Positions 22,700-34,292 of a DNA stretch of 64,000 bases are shown one piece after another. The first letter of the stretch is position 1. Every line of letters begins with the position of its first letter. Both the position numbers and the translations under genes were made by a program. Origin of the DNA: Ochotona curzoniae (Eukaryota; Chordata; Mammalia; Lagomorpha; Ochotonidae); the NCBI RefSeq assembly GCF_017591425.1, contig NW_024465885.1, forward strand, positions 32,930,501 through 32,994,500, in the 5' to 3' direction. The notes under the pieces are model-generated. The model searched no databases, was not told the origin of the DNA, and saw nothing but the letters and a program-made list of their open reading frames with translations.

Positions 22700-24950
22700 G
22701 CTGCAGTAGCTGTATGTGCATCCTAAAAAGGGGTGTAGGGTGGGCCAGCCCGCAACAACCACCTGCTCATATGAAGGCCAAGATGGAGAGGCAGGCTATG
22801 CCAGGTGAAAGCCTAAAACCTGTTAGAGCATTTGAAATCTGGGTCTGGGGTTGGAACAAGTTGGGGAACCTGGGAAACTTCCTTTTTGGGTCAGAGCTCC
22901 AACTAGTGAGCATGTGGTCCAGACCTAGGGATTGGGCAAGCTGGGCAAGGCAGCCCCATCCTTTGGCAAGTGTGTGGGTTGGATTTGGAAGGGGGTAGAC
23001 CAGGCAGGGCCAAGCAAACCTTAGCCCACTGGTGAGTGCAGAAACCAGGATGGAGTGTAAGTCAAGCCGGGCCAGGGTATCACACATACTGATTTACATG
23101 AGTCAGGATGGGAGCAGACTGAGCAGGGCCAGATTGCAGCATCCACCAATGAGAGTTGGGACTGGGGAGGAGCTAAGCCAGGCCGAGTCTCAGGATCTGA
23201 AGGTGAAGGCTAAGACAGCTGAAGGGCTATGCCAGGCCAGGTAAGAGTAACCACCGGCATGCGCAAAATCTGTGGATGGGAAGAGGCCTGTTTGGGGAAA
23301 CCATCCGGCTGGGGTATAATTCCCATTGGTGAGTGCAAAGGCCTGGGTGGGGACTGCATTCTGGTCTGGATACAGCTTCAAGGTCACTCAGCATGGGTGT
23401 GGGCTGGATTTGTGATATGCCAAACTTGGCTAAACTCCAAGAGTCACTGGTGCTTGTGAGAACCTTGGTGAGTATAGGACAGGCTAGGCTAGATTTCTGC
23501 TCCTGCTGAGGCATGTGTGAACTCTGTCTTGGCAGGGCTGTATCACCTAACAATAATAACTACAAATGGTAAGATCCAGTTAGGAAAGGCCACTGTTCCT
23601 GTGTGACAGTAGGTAGACTAAGTGTGGCTGGTCCATGGGACCACTGATGTGCCTGAGATCTGGTATTTGGAGGGATCCTGATGGAGTAGCTTGGGTACCT
23701 ACTCTGTTGGGACTACCCTGCAGGTGAGTCCAAGAATCAACCTGGTTTCTGGACTGCTCCCCAGAAAAGATCAAAATATGGTATCCACTGGAATACATTT
23801 GGTGCAGGTCAGGGGCAGGCCAGGCTGTGTCAGTTCATATTACCCATTGGCGAATCAGAGCACCAGAATGGAGTGTGGGTCAGGCTGGATCAGGGCTCAA
23901 TACCATCCAGTTCACATTAGGGCAGAGGTGTGGGCTGGCAGGGCTAGGGTAGATTTAGCGCCCAACAACCCCAGCTGGAATTAGGGGTGAGCCTGTCCTG
24001 GCCAGGCTACAGCACCCAGTGGCAAATACCAAAGTAGGGCAGGTTGTCAGACTGGGCCACACCAACCAACTAACACACGTGAAATTGGGAGGAGGTTGCG
24101 GACAGACCCAATTGAGGGAGGAGGGGTGTGCTGCTGGGGCCACTACTCCCACTGGTGAACATGAGAACTGGGATGGGGACAGACCAGGCCAGGCAGGACC
24201 ACAATATCTGATGGCTTACATGTGAGGTGGATCAGGAAAAAGCCAGGCTGAGGTGACTGTACCTTTTGGTATAAGCCAGAGTAGATGTAGGTGGGCTGGG
24301 ATTTGTTGCAGCATCAGCTGGCAGATAGATGCCATTACAGGAGGCAAATTCTGTCAAGTGCAGGCTTAGACAAATGGTGGGAAACACTGGCACCAGTGTG
24401 GAATTGATAATGGGACTGGTTGGGATCAACTCGGCTTTGATGCCCATTTACATGTATGAGAGCCGAACGCAATATTGGACAGAAGTGACAAGTCAGCTGT
24501 TCATACTGGCAAGCACAGGAACCAGAGAAGGGAACAGGCCTGGTGGGGATTATTGCAGGCCACTCTGACTAGGTTGCAGATCCCACTAATTTGCTTGATG
24601 GCCGGGTTTGTGAAGGGCAGGATTGGGCTAGGCAAAAACACTTATTGAGTTGCATAAAACATGGGTTTGGATATAGTACTGACCCAGCAATTGTAGCTAC
24701 CAATCTGTAGGATTGTTTGGGTGCCAGACTGTGCTGGACCCTGCATTGGCAAACACAGACAAGAATCAGGTCTGGGGTGGCCTCAGATGAGATTTCTTTG
24801 GCAATTCCCTACCAACTGAAATGCTGGACTCAGAACTCCAACCATGGAGAGAATTCTAGGTTCCATTGTCTGACCATGGAGTGTGTGTCAGAGCTTGACC
24901 TCCTCAGTGACTCAGATGAAGCGGTGAACAGCATATACAAATGTACATGG
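22700..24950 (+). repeat. Degenerate GC-rich tandem array (VNTR-like)
   Basis: A recurrent phrase is roughly 'gccaggccagg', then 'caccactggtgagtg', then 'gaaccaggatgggga', repeating at irregular intervals of about 50-75 bp. Anchors include 23071, 23128, 23177, 23231, 24184 and 24243. Units are strongly diverged, so the array is old or homogenises poorly. Many open frames on both strands here are incidental to high GC and few TA dinucleotides. Confidence 0.7.
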
Positions 24951-25013
24951 AGGATATGGTAGTGGATTGGAGCCTCCAGAAGACACCTGGTACCATGGCA
25001 GAGGATGGAGGAC

Positions 25014-25040
25014 AAAAAAAAAAAAAAAAAAAAAAAAAAA
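25014..25040 (+). repeat. Internal A27 tract
   Basis: 27 uninterrupted A residues lie between the GC-rich array and the L1-type 3' tail. This looks like a former 3' end or a polyadenylation junction captured inside the composite. Confidence 0.95.
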
Positions 25041-25577
25041 CATGATCAACTATTCCAACCAAGCATTGGCAGTGAATATTTAGGCACATGGAGACTCTAA
25101 AGTGGACTGTCAGCCAATGAATTCTGGAGAGATTTCATCATGATTGTAGTGATGGTTTGACAACAATTCAGGACTATTGAACTATCAAAATCTCTTGAGA
25201 GATTCACGGTGTTATAAATTTCTATTTTTCTTCCTGTTGATTCAGCATTGTAGCTTTTCAATTATGGGAATGTATGTAACTCTTTAATGGAGACTATCAA
25301 GTCCAGATGTGTAGAAACAATGCAGTGTGCATCTCTACTTCCAGATCAAAGTTGGACTACCAATGAAACTGTTAACTGTATCTTGACAACGGGAGGCTGA
25401 ACTCTTTGCTATTGTCCATGCTTGCAATGATGGACATATGACTGTTAAAGAAGGACTAGACTATGTCAGTAATACAGAGGAACTAAATGGGGGTTGGACA
25501 GACTTGGGATTGGGGTAGGGGAAATCCCAAGGCCTATGGAACTGAATAATAAAATGATAACAATAATAATAAACTAT
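25041..25577 (+). mobile_element. L1-type 3' tail of the composite element
   Basis: Aligns by eye with the 3' end of the host L1 at about 26.5-26.76 kb: 'atctctacttccag' with 'atctctaattcttg', 'cttgcaatgatggacatatg' with 'cccacaatgccagcatatag', and both ending 'cctatggaactg'. Terminates in an AATAAAATGATAA-like A-rich tail. Confidence 0.75.
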
Positions 25578-26765
25578 AGTGAAAACTGGAGGCTCCAATG
25601 CAATTTCAGCACAGACAAAATAAACAGGACTGCATCAAATTAAGAAACTTCTGCACAGCAAAGGCAATGATCAGCAAAGTGAGGAGGCAACCAACAGAAT
25701 GGGAGAACATTTTTGCACACAACCAATAATGGACTAATATCCAGGAGTTCTAAATAGCCTAAGAAGCTCAATGGCAACGAAACAATGCTGTGAAGACATG
25801 GTCAAAGGAAATCAATAGACATTTTACAAAAGAATAAATTCGAATGGATAATAGATAAACTAACAATGCTGAGGTTCCTTAGTTTCCAGGGAAATACAAC
25901 CTACAATGAGTTTCTACCTAATTCCAGTTACATTGATCTACATTCAGAACTCCACTGATAATGCCTGCTGGCATGGATGTGGGGAGAGCTACCCTACTCC
26001 GTGGCTGGTGGAAATGTGGGCTAGTACACCATTAAAGAATTAAGTATGGAGAGTGCAATAAAAACTGGAAATCGCTCTATCGCAAACCTTATCTATTCTG
26101 CTTCTAGGAACATGTTCAAAAGAAATAATATCTTCATATGAGAATCAGTCTTGAAATCCTACATCTACAGCACAATCTACAATAGGAAAGCCGTAAAAAG
26201 AACCCAGTTGCCAATAGAAAGAAGAATAGATAAAGAAGCATAATGCATCTACTTTATCAAATACTGTTTAGTAATTAAAAGAAATAAAATTATACCACTT
26301 GCAATAATATGTTCTGCATCAGAGACCATCATGTACAGTGAAATAAGTCAATTCCTAAAAGACAAATGTCTTCTGATATAAGGCAGCCTTCATGAAAATA
26401 TGAGATCAGTAGGTACATAGGTAAACATACATGTACATATAATCATCTGGAAGAACTGTATAAGGAAGATTATTATACTGAAAAGATACAGCACAGTATA
26501 CATCTCTAATTCTTGTTAAAGAGGGATTCTCAATAAAACTGTTAGATATACATAGACAATCAAATGTTGGCCTGTATACCATTATCTATGCCCACAATGC
26601 CAGCATATAGTCAAATAACTGAATCATGAACTTATGACAGTTTTTGGGGAACTAAAGTAATGTATTAATGTTGAAGGATAAGTTGGGAAGGGGATTATTT
26701 GGGAGTGAGCAAGGGGAAGTCTCTGAACCTATGGAACTGTATCATGAAAAAAAACATTTTTTAAG
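25578..26765 (+). mobile_element. L1 ORF2 C-terminus and 3' untranslated region (continuation)
   Basis: Resumes the L1 interrupted at about 21.9 kb. 'aaattaagaaacttctgcac' encodes the conserved [10 protein letters not shown] stretch, followed by '[12 protein letters not shown]'-like residues, then decayed sequence to 'cctatggaactgtatcatg' and an A-run. Frameshifted and inactive. Confidence 0.88.
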
Positions 26766-27397
26766 TATAAATTATAAAACAATACCTGAATACTCAGAGA
26801 TATAGAAACAAATACAGAAAAAATAATTGTTAATATTTTGTATTAATGATAAATAACTGACACATTTAATAACTCATATTAAAATAATGTAATAGAAAAT
26901 TTTATTATATTTGAACAAAAATCTACAATCTCATTTTCAATAGTTCAATTTTTGTCATGTGCTTATTTGTTCGCTCCCTAAAAGCTTGCAACCAGGAATT
27001 AGGCAAGATAGAAATCATAAGGTAAGAATTTCATACCTGTCTTGCACATGGCTTACAGGAACCCAAACCCTTGGGACATCATTCTCTGTTTCCCAAGAAT
27101 TGAAACAATTGAAAACTGGATCAGAAGCACAATAGCCAAGATTCAGATCAGGAAATTCAGTATCAGATGAAATTATTCTAAGTTATTGTCAAAAGCCAGT
27201 AAATGTACATATCTCAAACATCTACTTTTAAATTATTTAGCTAAGGTCAAGACTTAACTGATCTCAACAGTTGCTTATGTTTGATTGAAGATAGCTTGAT
27301 TATCATGTGTGATGGTGAAGATAGCTTTTGTTCAACATTGTTTGGAGTTTTGTGCCTCCTGTATTATGTTTCATAATTCTTTGTTTTTTTTTTTTTT
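26766..27397. other. Unassigned A+T-rich DNA
   Basis: No gene seen. A poly-T run at 27383-27400 belongs to the adjacent reversed SINE tail. Confidence 0.5.
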
Positions 27398-27605
27398 TTG
27401 CTTGTTTAAGGGCTTATTTATTTGTTAGGAAGGCAGAGTGACAGAGAGGGAGAAACAAAGATAATATTCCTCCCCTGGCTCACCCCTTGAATGTCTGTAA
27501 CAGTCAAGGTTACGCCAGTCAGAGACCAGGAGCCAGGACCTTCATCTGGAAACCTCACATGGATGTTTGAGACTCAAGTAATTCCCAGGCACATTAGTAG
27601 CTATC
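27398..27605 (-). mobile_element. Old CSINE, partial
   Basis: Minus-strand. 'gcttatttatttgttagga', 'aggcagagtgacagagaggg' and 'gagaccaggagccaggacct' follow CSINE reverse order. The head part is missing. Confidence 0.72.
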
Positions 27606-27614
27606 ATTTCACAA

Positions 27615-28300
27615 TTCTTTTGCCAGATAATGGAAGTTGTACTTTATTAATTCATTGAATACATTTTTATATCCAGCTTCTCTTTCTGTGCCTGATGGGA
27701 CTCCTGTAACTCTTATAATTGGCTTTTTAATAGCGTCCCTTAATTTTTGAATACCTTCCTTAGTTTGACTAAGTTCCTCTTCCAGCTTCTTGTTTTTTTC
27801 ACATTGTAGTAAGAAATGTCTTCCATTCCTGAGATTCTTTCTTCTGCCTCATTTATTCTATTATTGAAATTTCAAGTGGATCTTTATTATGCTCAATTAT
27901 GACCTTCATTTGTAATAATTATGCTTAATTTAGTCTCAGTATTGCTATTTCCTGTATGACATATTCCTTAAATTCCTGCATGTGCTTTTCATTGTTGATA
28001 TATTCATAACTGCTGCATTTTGAATATTTCATGAACATTAGAAATTTTTACCTACAGTTTACTTCAACCACTTTTTGCTGGAACACAGATCTCCTGTCAT
28101 TTCACGAAGTTGTTTTGCTTTAGGATATGTGACAGCTGTTTCATCTGCAAGCAGGGTTGTTTTCAAAATATCCCTCTCAGTTTGATTGAATGTGTGCAAA
28201 TTGAATGTCATAGGATTTTTTTTTTTTCTGGAAATCTAGAACTTCTCTTCAGGTTTGTCATTCTTCATGTGTTTTACTAAATCCCCCACCCACTTACATT
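27615..28300 (-). mobile_element. Old L1 5' leader/ORF1 region
   Basis: T-rich sequence such as 'attctttcttctgcctcatt' followed by 'tattctattattgaaattt' is typical of the reversed A-rich leader/ORF1 coiled-coil part of old mammalian L1s. No intact frame. Assigned from remembered family appearance. Confidence 0.5.
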
Positions 28301-28493
28301 TCTCTTAGTTTACATATTATCTCTTTGGAGTATAAGCTAATAAGAGCAGGGTTATTATTTTGCCGTAGCTATACCATTATGGCTTAACAGTCTTTAGTAC
28401 ATATGAAGATTCAAATATTAAATAAAATGCCAATAAAGCAGTGAATGGGTAAACCTTATGATGCTGAATCTTATTTCTTAAAAAGAAATTTTA

Positions 28494-29238
28494 TGTTGTA
28501 CCAAAAATGTGTAGTGAGGTAGGCAGTTATTTCAGGGTCACAAGTTTGGAAGCCACTCCCCCACAGCCCCCACCTCCGTCACCTGTGATGCTCACCTATC
28601 ATCACCTGGAACCTAAGATGGGGTGGTATTGCAGTGTTGTGTAACCGCTCCCCTTACAAGGCCCTATAAACATCCATGAGAGGGAGGGGCTCTCTCTTTT
28701 GTTCCTGTGCTTCTGTTGCTCTGGCACTCTCACTTCTTGGCTTTTCCAATATACCTGCTTGCTCTGTGACATCCCAAGGACATACTGAGGAAGGCATCCC
28801 CTGAGCATGGGCCCTGTATGTCTGTATTCCTCACCCTTTGTTCACTGCTTGTGCAGGTTTGTGAAGATAGAAATGTTAATATTCTTTGTATTTCTAATTT
28901 GTGTACTCTCAAGACTTCCAGGAGAAGTGGGGCCTAACAGTAATGGGACACGGATAAAGAAGCCAGGGAAAGGTGAGTGTCAGCGGGTTTGTAATTATGC
29001 CCAGGTTAGTCACTGTATGTCTCTTATAATAACTTATATTGCTGGGGAAGCTGGAGCATAGATCTTCAGCTTAACTGATGGAGTTCAGGGTAATTACCAT
29101 TTATTCATCTTGGGGTTTTGATTGAATGGACTTGTGATTTGCTATTTTTAGCTGGCCCTGTTATCACTAAACTTGGTTAATAAAGACTCCTTAATAAACC
29201 CTAGACTTGTCTGGCATGATCTTGCTTGCACCCCACAA
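28494..29238 (+). mobile_element. Probable solo LTR of an endogenous retrovirus
   Basis: Bounded by 'TGTTGTACC' and 'CACCCCACA' (TG...CA ends). It contains a TATA-like 'ccctataaacatcc', a CT-rich 'ggctctctcttttg', a donor-like 'gaaag/gtgagt', and 3' 'AATAAA' copies in 'ttaataaagactccttaata' followed by 'cttgcaccccaca'. No tRNA primer site follows and no internal gene is seen, hence solo. No matching target duplication was found, so the ends need checking. Confidence 0.5.
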
Positions 29239-31025
29239 TTGATGCACACATTTATTTGTTTGATATTTGACATAGACAGTCTTTATTTTCTAAATATGAT
29301 TTGTTAATATTCAGCACTATTAATGCTTTTCTTATTGTTATATCATAAACAATGTGTTCTTTATGGAGCAGTCATTTCAAACTGTGCCCTCAGTTCTCTT
29401 AGGCATGTTGTTCCTTGCTTAATAGTTCTACTCTATGATTTCAAGTACAATTGCTCTTTAGAATTTTTAATTATTCCAATTAAGATTGCAACCACAGAAA
29501 CAAGATGTACTGAGATAATGAGCATGCCCACATTTTTAGAAGTAGTTGATTTAGTTTATTCTAGTGGGTAAAACTTATTTAGGTGAAATTAAAGAAAATT
29601 AGATAGGGAAATAGAGTATTTCTATTTCAAATGTTTGCACTTTCTTATTAAATTATATCAAATCAATGTATTGTAAGCTGTGGGATTTTTTCCTTGTTTC
29701 TAAAGTATGATTCAATTACTATAATAAGAGCTGCAACAGACTGTATAGCGAGGTTAAAATTCTAATTAGTTGTTTAAGATTATTCACACATCTTTAGAAC
29801 ATCTAATGGCCTAGTATGTGGTTAACTAAAAACATTTCTAAGATGAGCAAGTAGATTTTTTTTTTTTGGAAAAAGATTAAGTCTATGTTCATTTTCAATA
29901 ATGAAACCTATAATAGACTTCAGTATATTTATATGTGTGTATGCATTCACTAAACTTTTCTTGTAAGATTATTTGTTAATATTTTCTACATCCATAATCA
30001 CCGCTGTATTTATATTGTCATTTCAAGTAAATTCACATAAATAGGAAATTATGTTTCTACGGGAAAGCCTGTAGTTCCATTAAATCAGAAACTCATGGTA
30101 CTACTTCAAATTATTTTCTGTCACTTGTATGACACTCTAGATTACCAACATTTTTGGTATTGCAGTGGTTTATTCTATAGAAAATGCAACATCCTCTTAC
30201 GGTACATTTTATTGAAATGTGAATGTGGTAGCGAATGGCCATTCCTAGTACACTAGTAATGGGATCTCTAGAATTGAGACATCCATGGTCAAGGGAAAAT
30301 TTCAATATCTGCTCTTTTGGAAAAAAAAATGTAATACTTCTGCATTTATAAATTACTCTACATGAAGTACATTCACTTGCTTGTCTATGTCTATTATCTT
30401 TCTGGAAAAGCAATACTATATTGTACTTCTGACATCTGAATTTTTATGAAATAGTTTCCAAACTTTAAAATTCTAGGGCCATCAGAAATTTGACAGAAAA
30501 ATCATTTATTTCATCAATAAATGGGATGCTCAAAGAAAATATAAATGGAATCTAAATGTGCTAAATTGAAAGGTTATAAATTTTATTTTCTTGGTGATAT
30601 ATTTTGCTACTGTTAAAAGACATACTTGAAACTGATTAAGAGTTTTCTTTATTCTTCCAATACTATCCTCTTTTATGTTTGTTCTTATGATAATTGATTA
30701 TCTCCAAAAGCATTCTGTTATTCAGGGAACACTATGGAGGATCTTAGAGGTGAGAAATATTTCCATGTCTCATTGAAAATGTCAGACTTGCTTTCTTTAA
30801 TGAGATTTCCTTAATGAAAATATACAGTGCTCTTCAATAAATTGTTTGTATAGGGTTTGGATGTAAGATTTTATGCTTCAATGTCATACACCTATCTCTA
30901 TCTAACACATGGCCTATATCTGCTTGACTACTACAGAACAATGAATCTCAGGATTCCTTCATTGCTGCCACCACTCATGATCCACTGAGCCTTTAATTAT
31001 AATCTTCTAGGGATTTAAACACCGT
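29239..31025. other. Unassigned A+T-rich DNA
   Basis: No gene or repeat family recognised in about 1.8 kb. The 82- and 100-residue open frames have no recognisable features. Confidence 0.5.
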
Positions 31026-31027
31026 AC

Positions 31028-31361
31028 ATTGGGGACTGGCACTATAGCGTAGTGGTTAAAATTTTTGCCTTGCATGCGCCAGAATCCCATATGGTCTCTG
31101 GTTCTAATCTCAGCTGCCCTGCTTCCATTCCAGCTCCCTGCTTATGGCCTGGGAAAGCAATTGAGGATGACCCAAAGCCTTGGGACCCTGCAACTGCTTG
31201 GGAGACTTGGAGGAGATTCCTGGCTCCTGGCTTCTGATCAGCACAGCACCCGCTGTTGCGGTAACTTGGGGAGTGAATCATTAGACAGAAGGTCTTCCTC
31301 TCTGTCTCTCCTTTTCTCTGTATATCTGACTTACCAATAAAAATAAATAAATATTTAAAAA
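31028..31361 (+). mobile_element. Full-length CSINE
   Basis: Runs from 'ggggactggcactatagcgt' to 'ccaataaaaataaataaat' plus an A-run. The flanks 'accgtacattg' (31021) and 'actgtgcattg' (31362) look like a mildly decayed duplication. Confidence 0.95.
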
Positions 31362-31861
31362 AACTGTGCATTGATTCATACATATTTTACTAGAAAGTAT
31401 TAGTATTCTAGAAAAAATTTAAATGAAGGATTGTATTGCAATCTTTGCATTTTAAAGAAAATTTGAGTTTTAAAATTTTAAATTAAAATCAGATATACAT
31501 GAGATTTTCTTGAAATGATTAAGCTTTTCTGTGTCTCTTGATGATAATCTGTTTTAAAATTCATAAAGTTTGAGGAAGCAAATATGAATCATTTTTGGGT
31601 TAGCATTCATATCCCATTAGTTACCTCAATTGTGCTACACAAACTTTATAAATTCTGCATAATTTCAAAGAAATTTATATATTATAGATTTCCAAAATAT
31701 TAGTTTAAAATTTTTACTTTGAAAACATTAGTGTAATGTGTCAGTTCCTGATGAAATATCCTTAGGAGATAGGTTTGGTACAACACTATTACATAGCAGA
31801 ACTTGTTCTTCTAAGCCTTTTCAAGTTTAGCTTGTTCTCTGGGCTATTCATTTGTATAATT

Positions 31862-31897
<36 letters not shown>

Positions 31898-32990
31898 AAA
31901 ATATATATATATATATATTATATTATATATATTTTATATATATATATACTCAGCTCCAAATGTTCCTAATCAATTTTATGATGTTTAAATGTATATCTAA
32001 ATTAAAAATATTAGGGTCTAATGGATTTCTATTAGTATGATATAACGTTCAGAATTGATCTTATATTTTGATAAGTACATATCCATTTAATTCACTCTCT
32101 ATATTCTAAGTACTATTAGTGACTGTCATGAAAGTTAGGTGCTGTTCAGATTTATATATGCAAAATATTTTATTAAACTGCTACAGCGTTAATATAAGCT
32201 CAAAGTGGAGTCTCTGCTAATAAAATTATGTCTTAAAATATAATTTATAATCACAATAAATAGTTTGCTATTCTGAAGTATGTTTAAGACCCTATTAATA
32301 CATCTTGAAGTAATTAATTTATTTTCATAAGTTCTCTCAAGTGAACCAGGAAAGGAAAGTGGATCGCAACACAAACAGTCCTGGCAGTGATGAGTTAATT
32401 TTAGCACATTCCAGTTACAAAAACTCCTACCATTTTCATGTAATAACAGCACTATGCTTTAAAGTACAAAGTATGGTTTTACTTATAGTTGGAATTACTG
32501 TGTTTTTTGGTACCTATTTGGAATTTCTACACCAGAAAGTGTAGTTGAGGAACACAGGGAGGAGGAAGATAGGTCAGAAGAATAATTATTTCTTTTACCA
32601 AGTTTGGTTAAAAAATTGCAGGTGGCAATTTCACTTTGAAGTCTGGTTTGGGTTTGTGGATTTCAGCAATTTTATGTCTTTAAACTCTACCTAGAAATCA
32701 CAGGGTGGGTGCTCTATTTATGGTTGTTTTAAATATTGCTGATATTATCGATACTGTAATACCTCAAATTAGTTGCAGAATGATCTATCATACTTGCTAA
32801 GGGCATATTTTGGTGAAGCACATGAGGAATTGTTATACACATTAAAGGTCTAATACTGCACTTTTTCATATTAAACTCTTCGTGCAGTAAATCAAAAGGA
32901 TTCGGGTTGGAAAGAATAATATCAATTTTTCCTGTTTGCAGGAAAATACACAAATACATAAATGCACAAAACTTGTGATTCTCTATAAAA
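31362..32990. other. Unassigned A+T-rich DNA
   Basis: No gene recognised. Contains the AT repeat at 31865-31950. Confidence 0.5.
31865..31950. repeat. (AT)n microsatellite, interrupted
   Basis: Alternating AT/TA blocks with 'ttttaaa' interruptions. The Ile/Tyr-rich open frame across it is an artefact. Confidence 0.95.
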
Positions 32991-33421
32991 GAAGTCTAAG
33001 AGTCTATCAAAAATTACTGCACTCACAACGAAGTTTAGTCAAGTTTCAAGCTATAAACACACAGAAAACAATAGTCTTTAGAGCATAGTTGAAAAATTTA
33101 AGCATCTTGAAATGAATTTAATCAATGATGTGAGGAATCTCTACAAGTAAAATTATAAAAATAAATGAAAGAAATACGAGACAGAAAAACATGAAAACAT
33201 TTTTCCATGTCCATGGATTGGAAGAATTGATGTCATTGAAGAGTATGCGCTGCTGAAAGCGGTTTACAGCTTCAACGTTACTTCATTCCAAATGCCCAAA
33301 ACAGTCTTTCCAGATATACTGAAAAGCAAAGCAAAACGTAGCAACAATATGGGAAAATTCAGATGTAATCACAGGAAAACAAACTAGCTAAATCTATCTT
33401 AAACAGTAAAAACAACGCTAT

Positions 33422-33745
33422 AGGGGCTGGAGCTGGAGCATTGTAGAATAAACCTATGCCTATGGTGTGAGCATCCCCTATAGGTACTTATTTATGTTTC
33501 ATCTGCTCCACATCTGATCCAGCTGCCTACTAGTAGCCAGTGAAGACAGTGGAGGACAGTCCGAGTCCTTAGGTACTAGCACCAATGTGGGAAACATAGA
33601 AAAATCTCCTGCCTTCTGGATTTAAATTGGCTAAGATGTTGCTATAATTATCATTTGGGGAATGAACTAGCAGGTGGAAGATTATATTCTCTATCTCTCT
33701 GTAACCCAGCCTTCAAAGAAAAATAAAAACAAATCCTTAAAAAAC
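33422..33745 (+). mobile_element. Old CSINE inside L1
   Basis: Plus-strand. 'ggggctggagctggagcatt', 'ctgctccacatctgatccag' and 'ttcaaagaaaaataaaaaca' mark head, middle and tail. More diverged than its neighbour. Confidence 0.78.
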
Positions 33746-33848
33746 CACAACTAAAACAAAACAAAACAAAAACCAGTAGTAGTTGTAGGTATCACAATAC
33801 CAGACTTCAAGTTATACTATAGGGTGGGAGTAATTAAAAGCCCATGGT

Positions 33849-34178
33849 ACTGGGCCCTGCGGCGTGGCCTAGCAGCTAAAGTCCTCGCCTTTATTGCACC
33901 GGGATCCCATATGGGCACCAGTTCTAATCCCTGCAGCTCCACTTCCCATCCAGCTCCCTGCTTGTGGCCTGGGAAAGTAATCGAGGACGGCCCAAAGCTT
34001 GGGGACCTGCACCCGTGTGGGACACCCGGAAGAAGTTCCTGGATCCTGGATTCGGGTTGGCATAGCATCGGCCATTGCGCTCACTTGGGGAGTGAATCAT
34101 CAGAGGAAAGATTTTCCTCTCTGTCTCTCCTCCTCTCCATTTATCTGACTTTCCAATAAATAAATAAATCTTTAAAAA
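33849..34178 (+). mobile_element. Young CSINE inside L1
   Basis: Near consensus, from 'gggccctgcggcgtggccta' to 'ttccaataaataaataaatc' plus an A-run. The L1 flanks 'cccatggtactg' and 'accatggcactg' form a near-perfect duplication. Confidence 0.96.
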
Positions 34179-34280
34179 AACAAAAAGACCATGGCACTGA
34201 CTCTGTGTGCAAATAAATTGGGTAGCATCAAGAACCTACACATCTATAAACAATTTTGACAACTATATTGAAATGAATCC

Positions 34281-34292
34281 GGGGGGGGGGGG
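34281..34292 (+). repeat. G12 homopolymer
   Basis: Twelve consecutive G residues inside the L1 remnant. Confidence 0.95.

Larger units (their letters stand above)
21905..25577 (+). mobile_element. Composite GC-rich retroelement with repeat array and L1-type 3' tail, nested in L1
   Basis: A ~3.7-kb insertion splits one L1 ORF2 copy: flanking L1 reads on across it from 'ggtaaatacctttaag' to 'actggaggctccaatgc'. Parts in order: a GC-rich 5' end with 'gccgctgccatctt', whose reverse complement resembles a YY1-type site; about 700 bp of non-repetitive GC-rich sequence; an array of degenerate ~50-75-bp units (22.7-24.95 kb); an A27 run; and about 535 bp ending 'cctatggaactgaataataa', the L1 terminus form. 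No coding capacity is evident. It may be a lagomorph L1 with an expanded 3' untranslated repeat, 5'-truncated, or an SVA-like non-autonomous composite. A clear target duplication was not found. Confidence 0.65.

Noticed and set aside
22249..24568. Many 65-108-residue frames on both strands
   Set aside because: They lie in the GC-rich tandem array, where few stop-forming triplets occur. Frames do not extend across units and show no shared protein.
22700..24950. Possible CRISPR-like array
   Set aside because: Units are diverged, of irregular length and without unique spacers; the context is mammalian.
24904..25089. Minus-strand frame with a poly-Phe run
   Set aside because: Translation of the A27 tract in reverse.
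31775..31969. Ile/Tyr-rich 64-residue frame
   Set aside because: Translation of an (AT)n microsatellite.
34281..34292. G12 run as a G-quadruplex
   Set aside because: A single homopolymer inside a dead L1. Could also be sequencing-length error; no wider G-tract arrangement.
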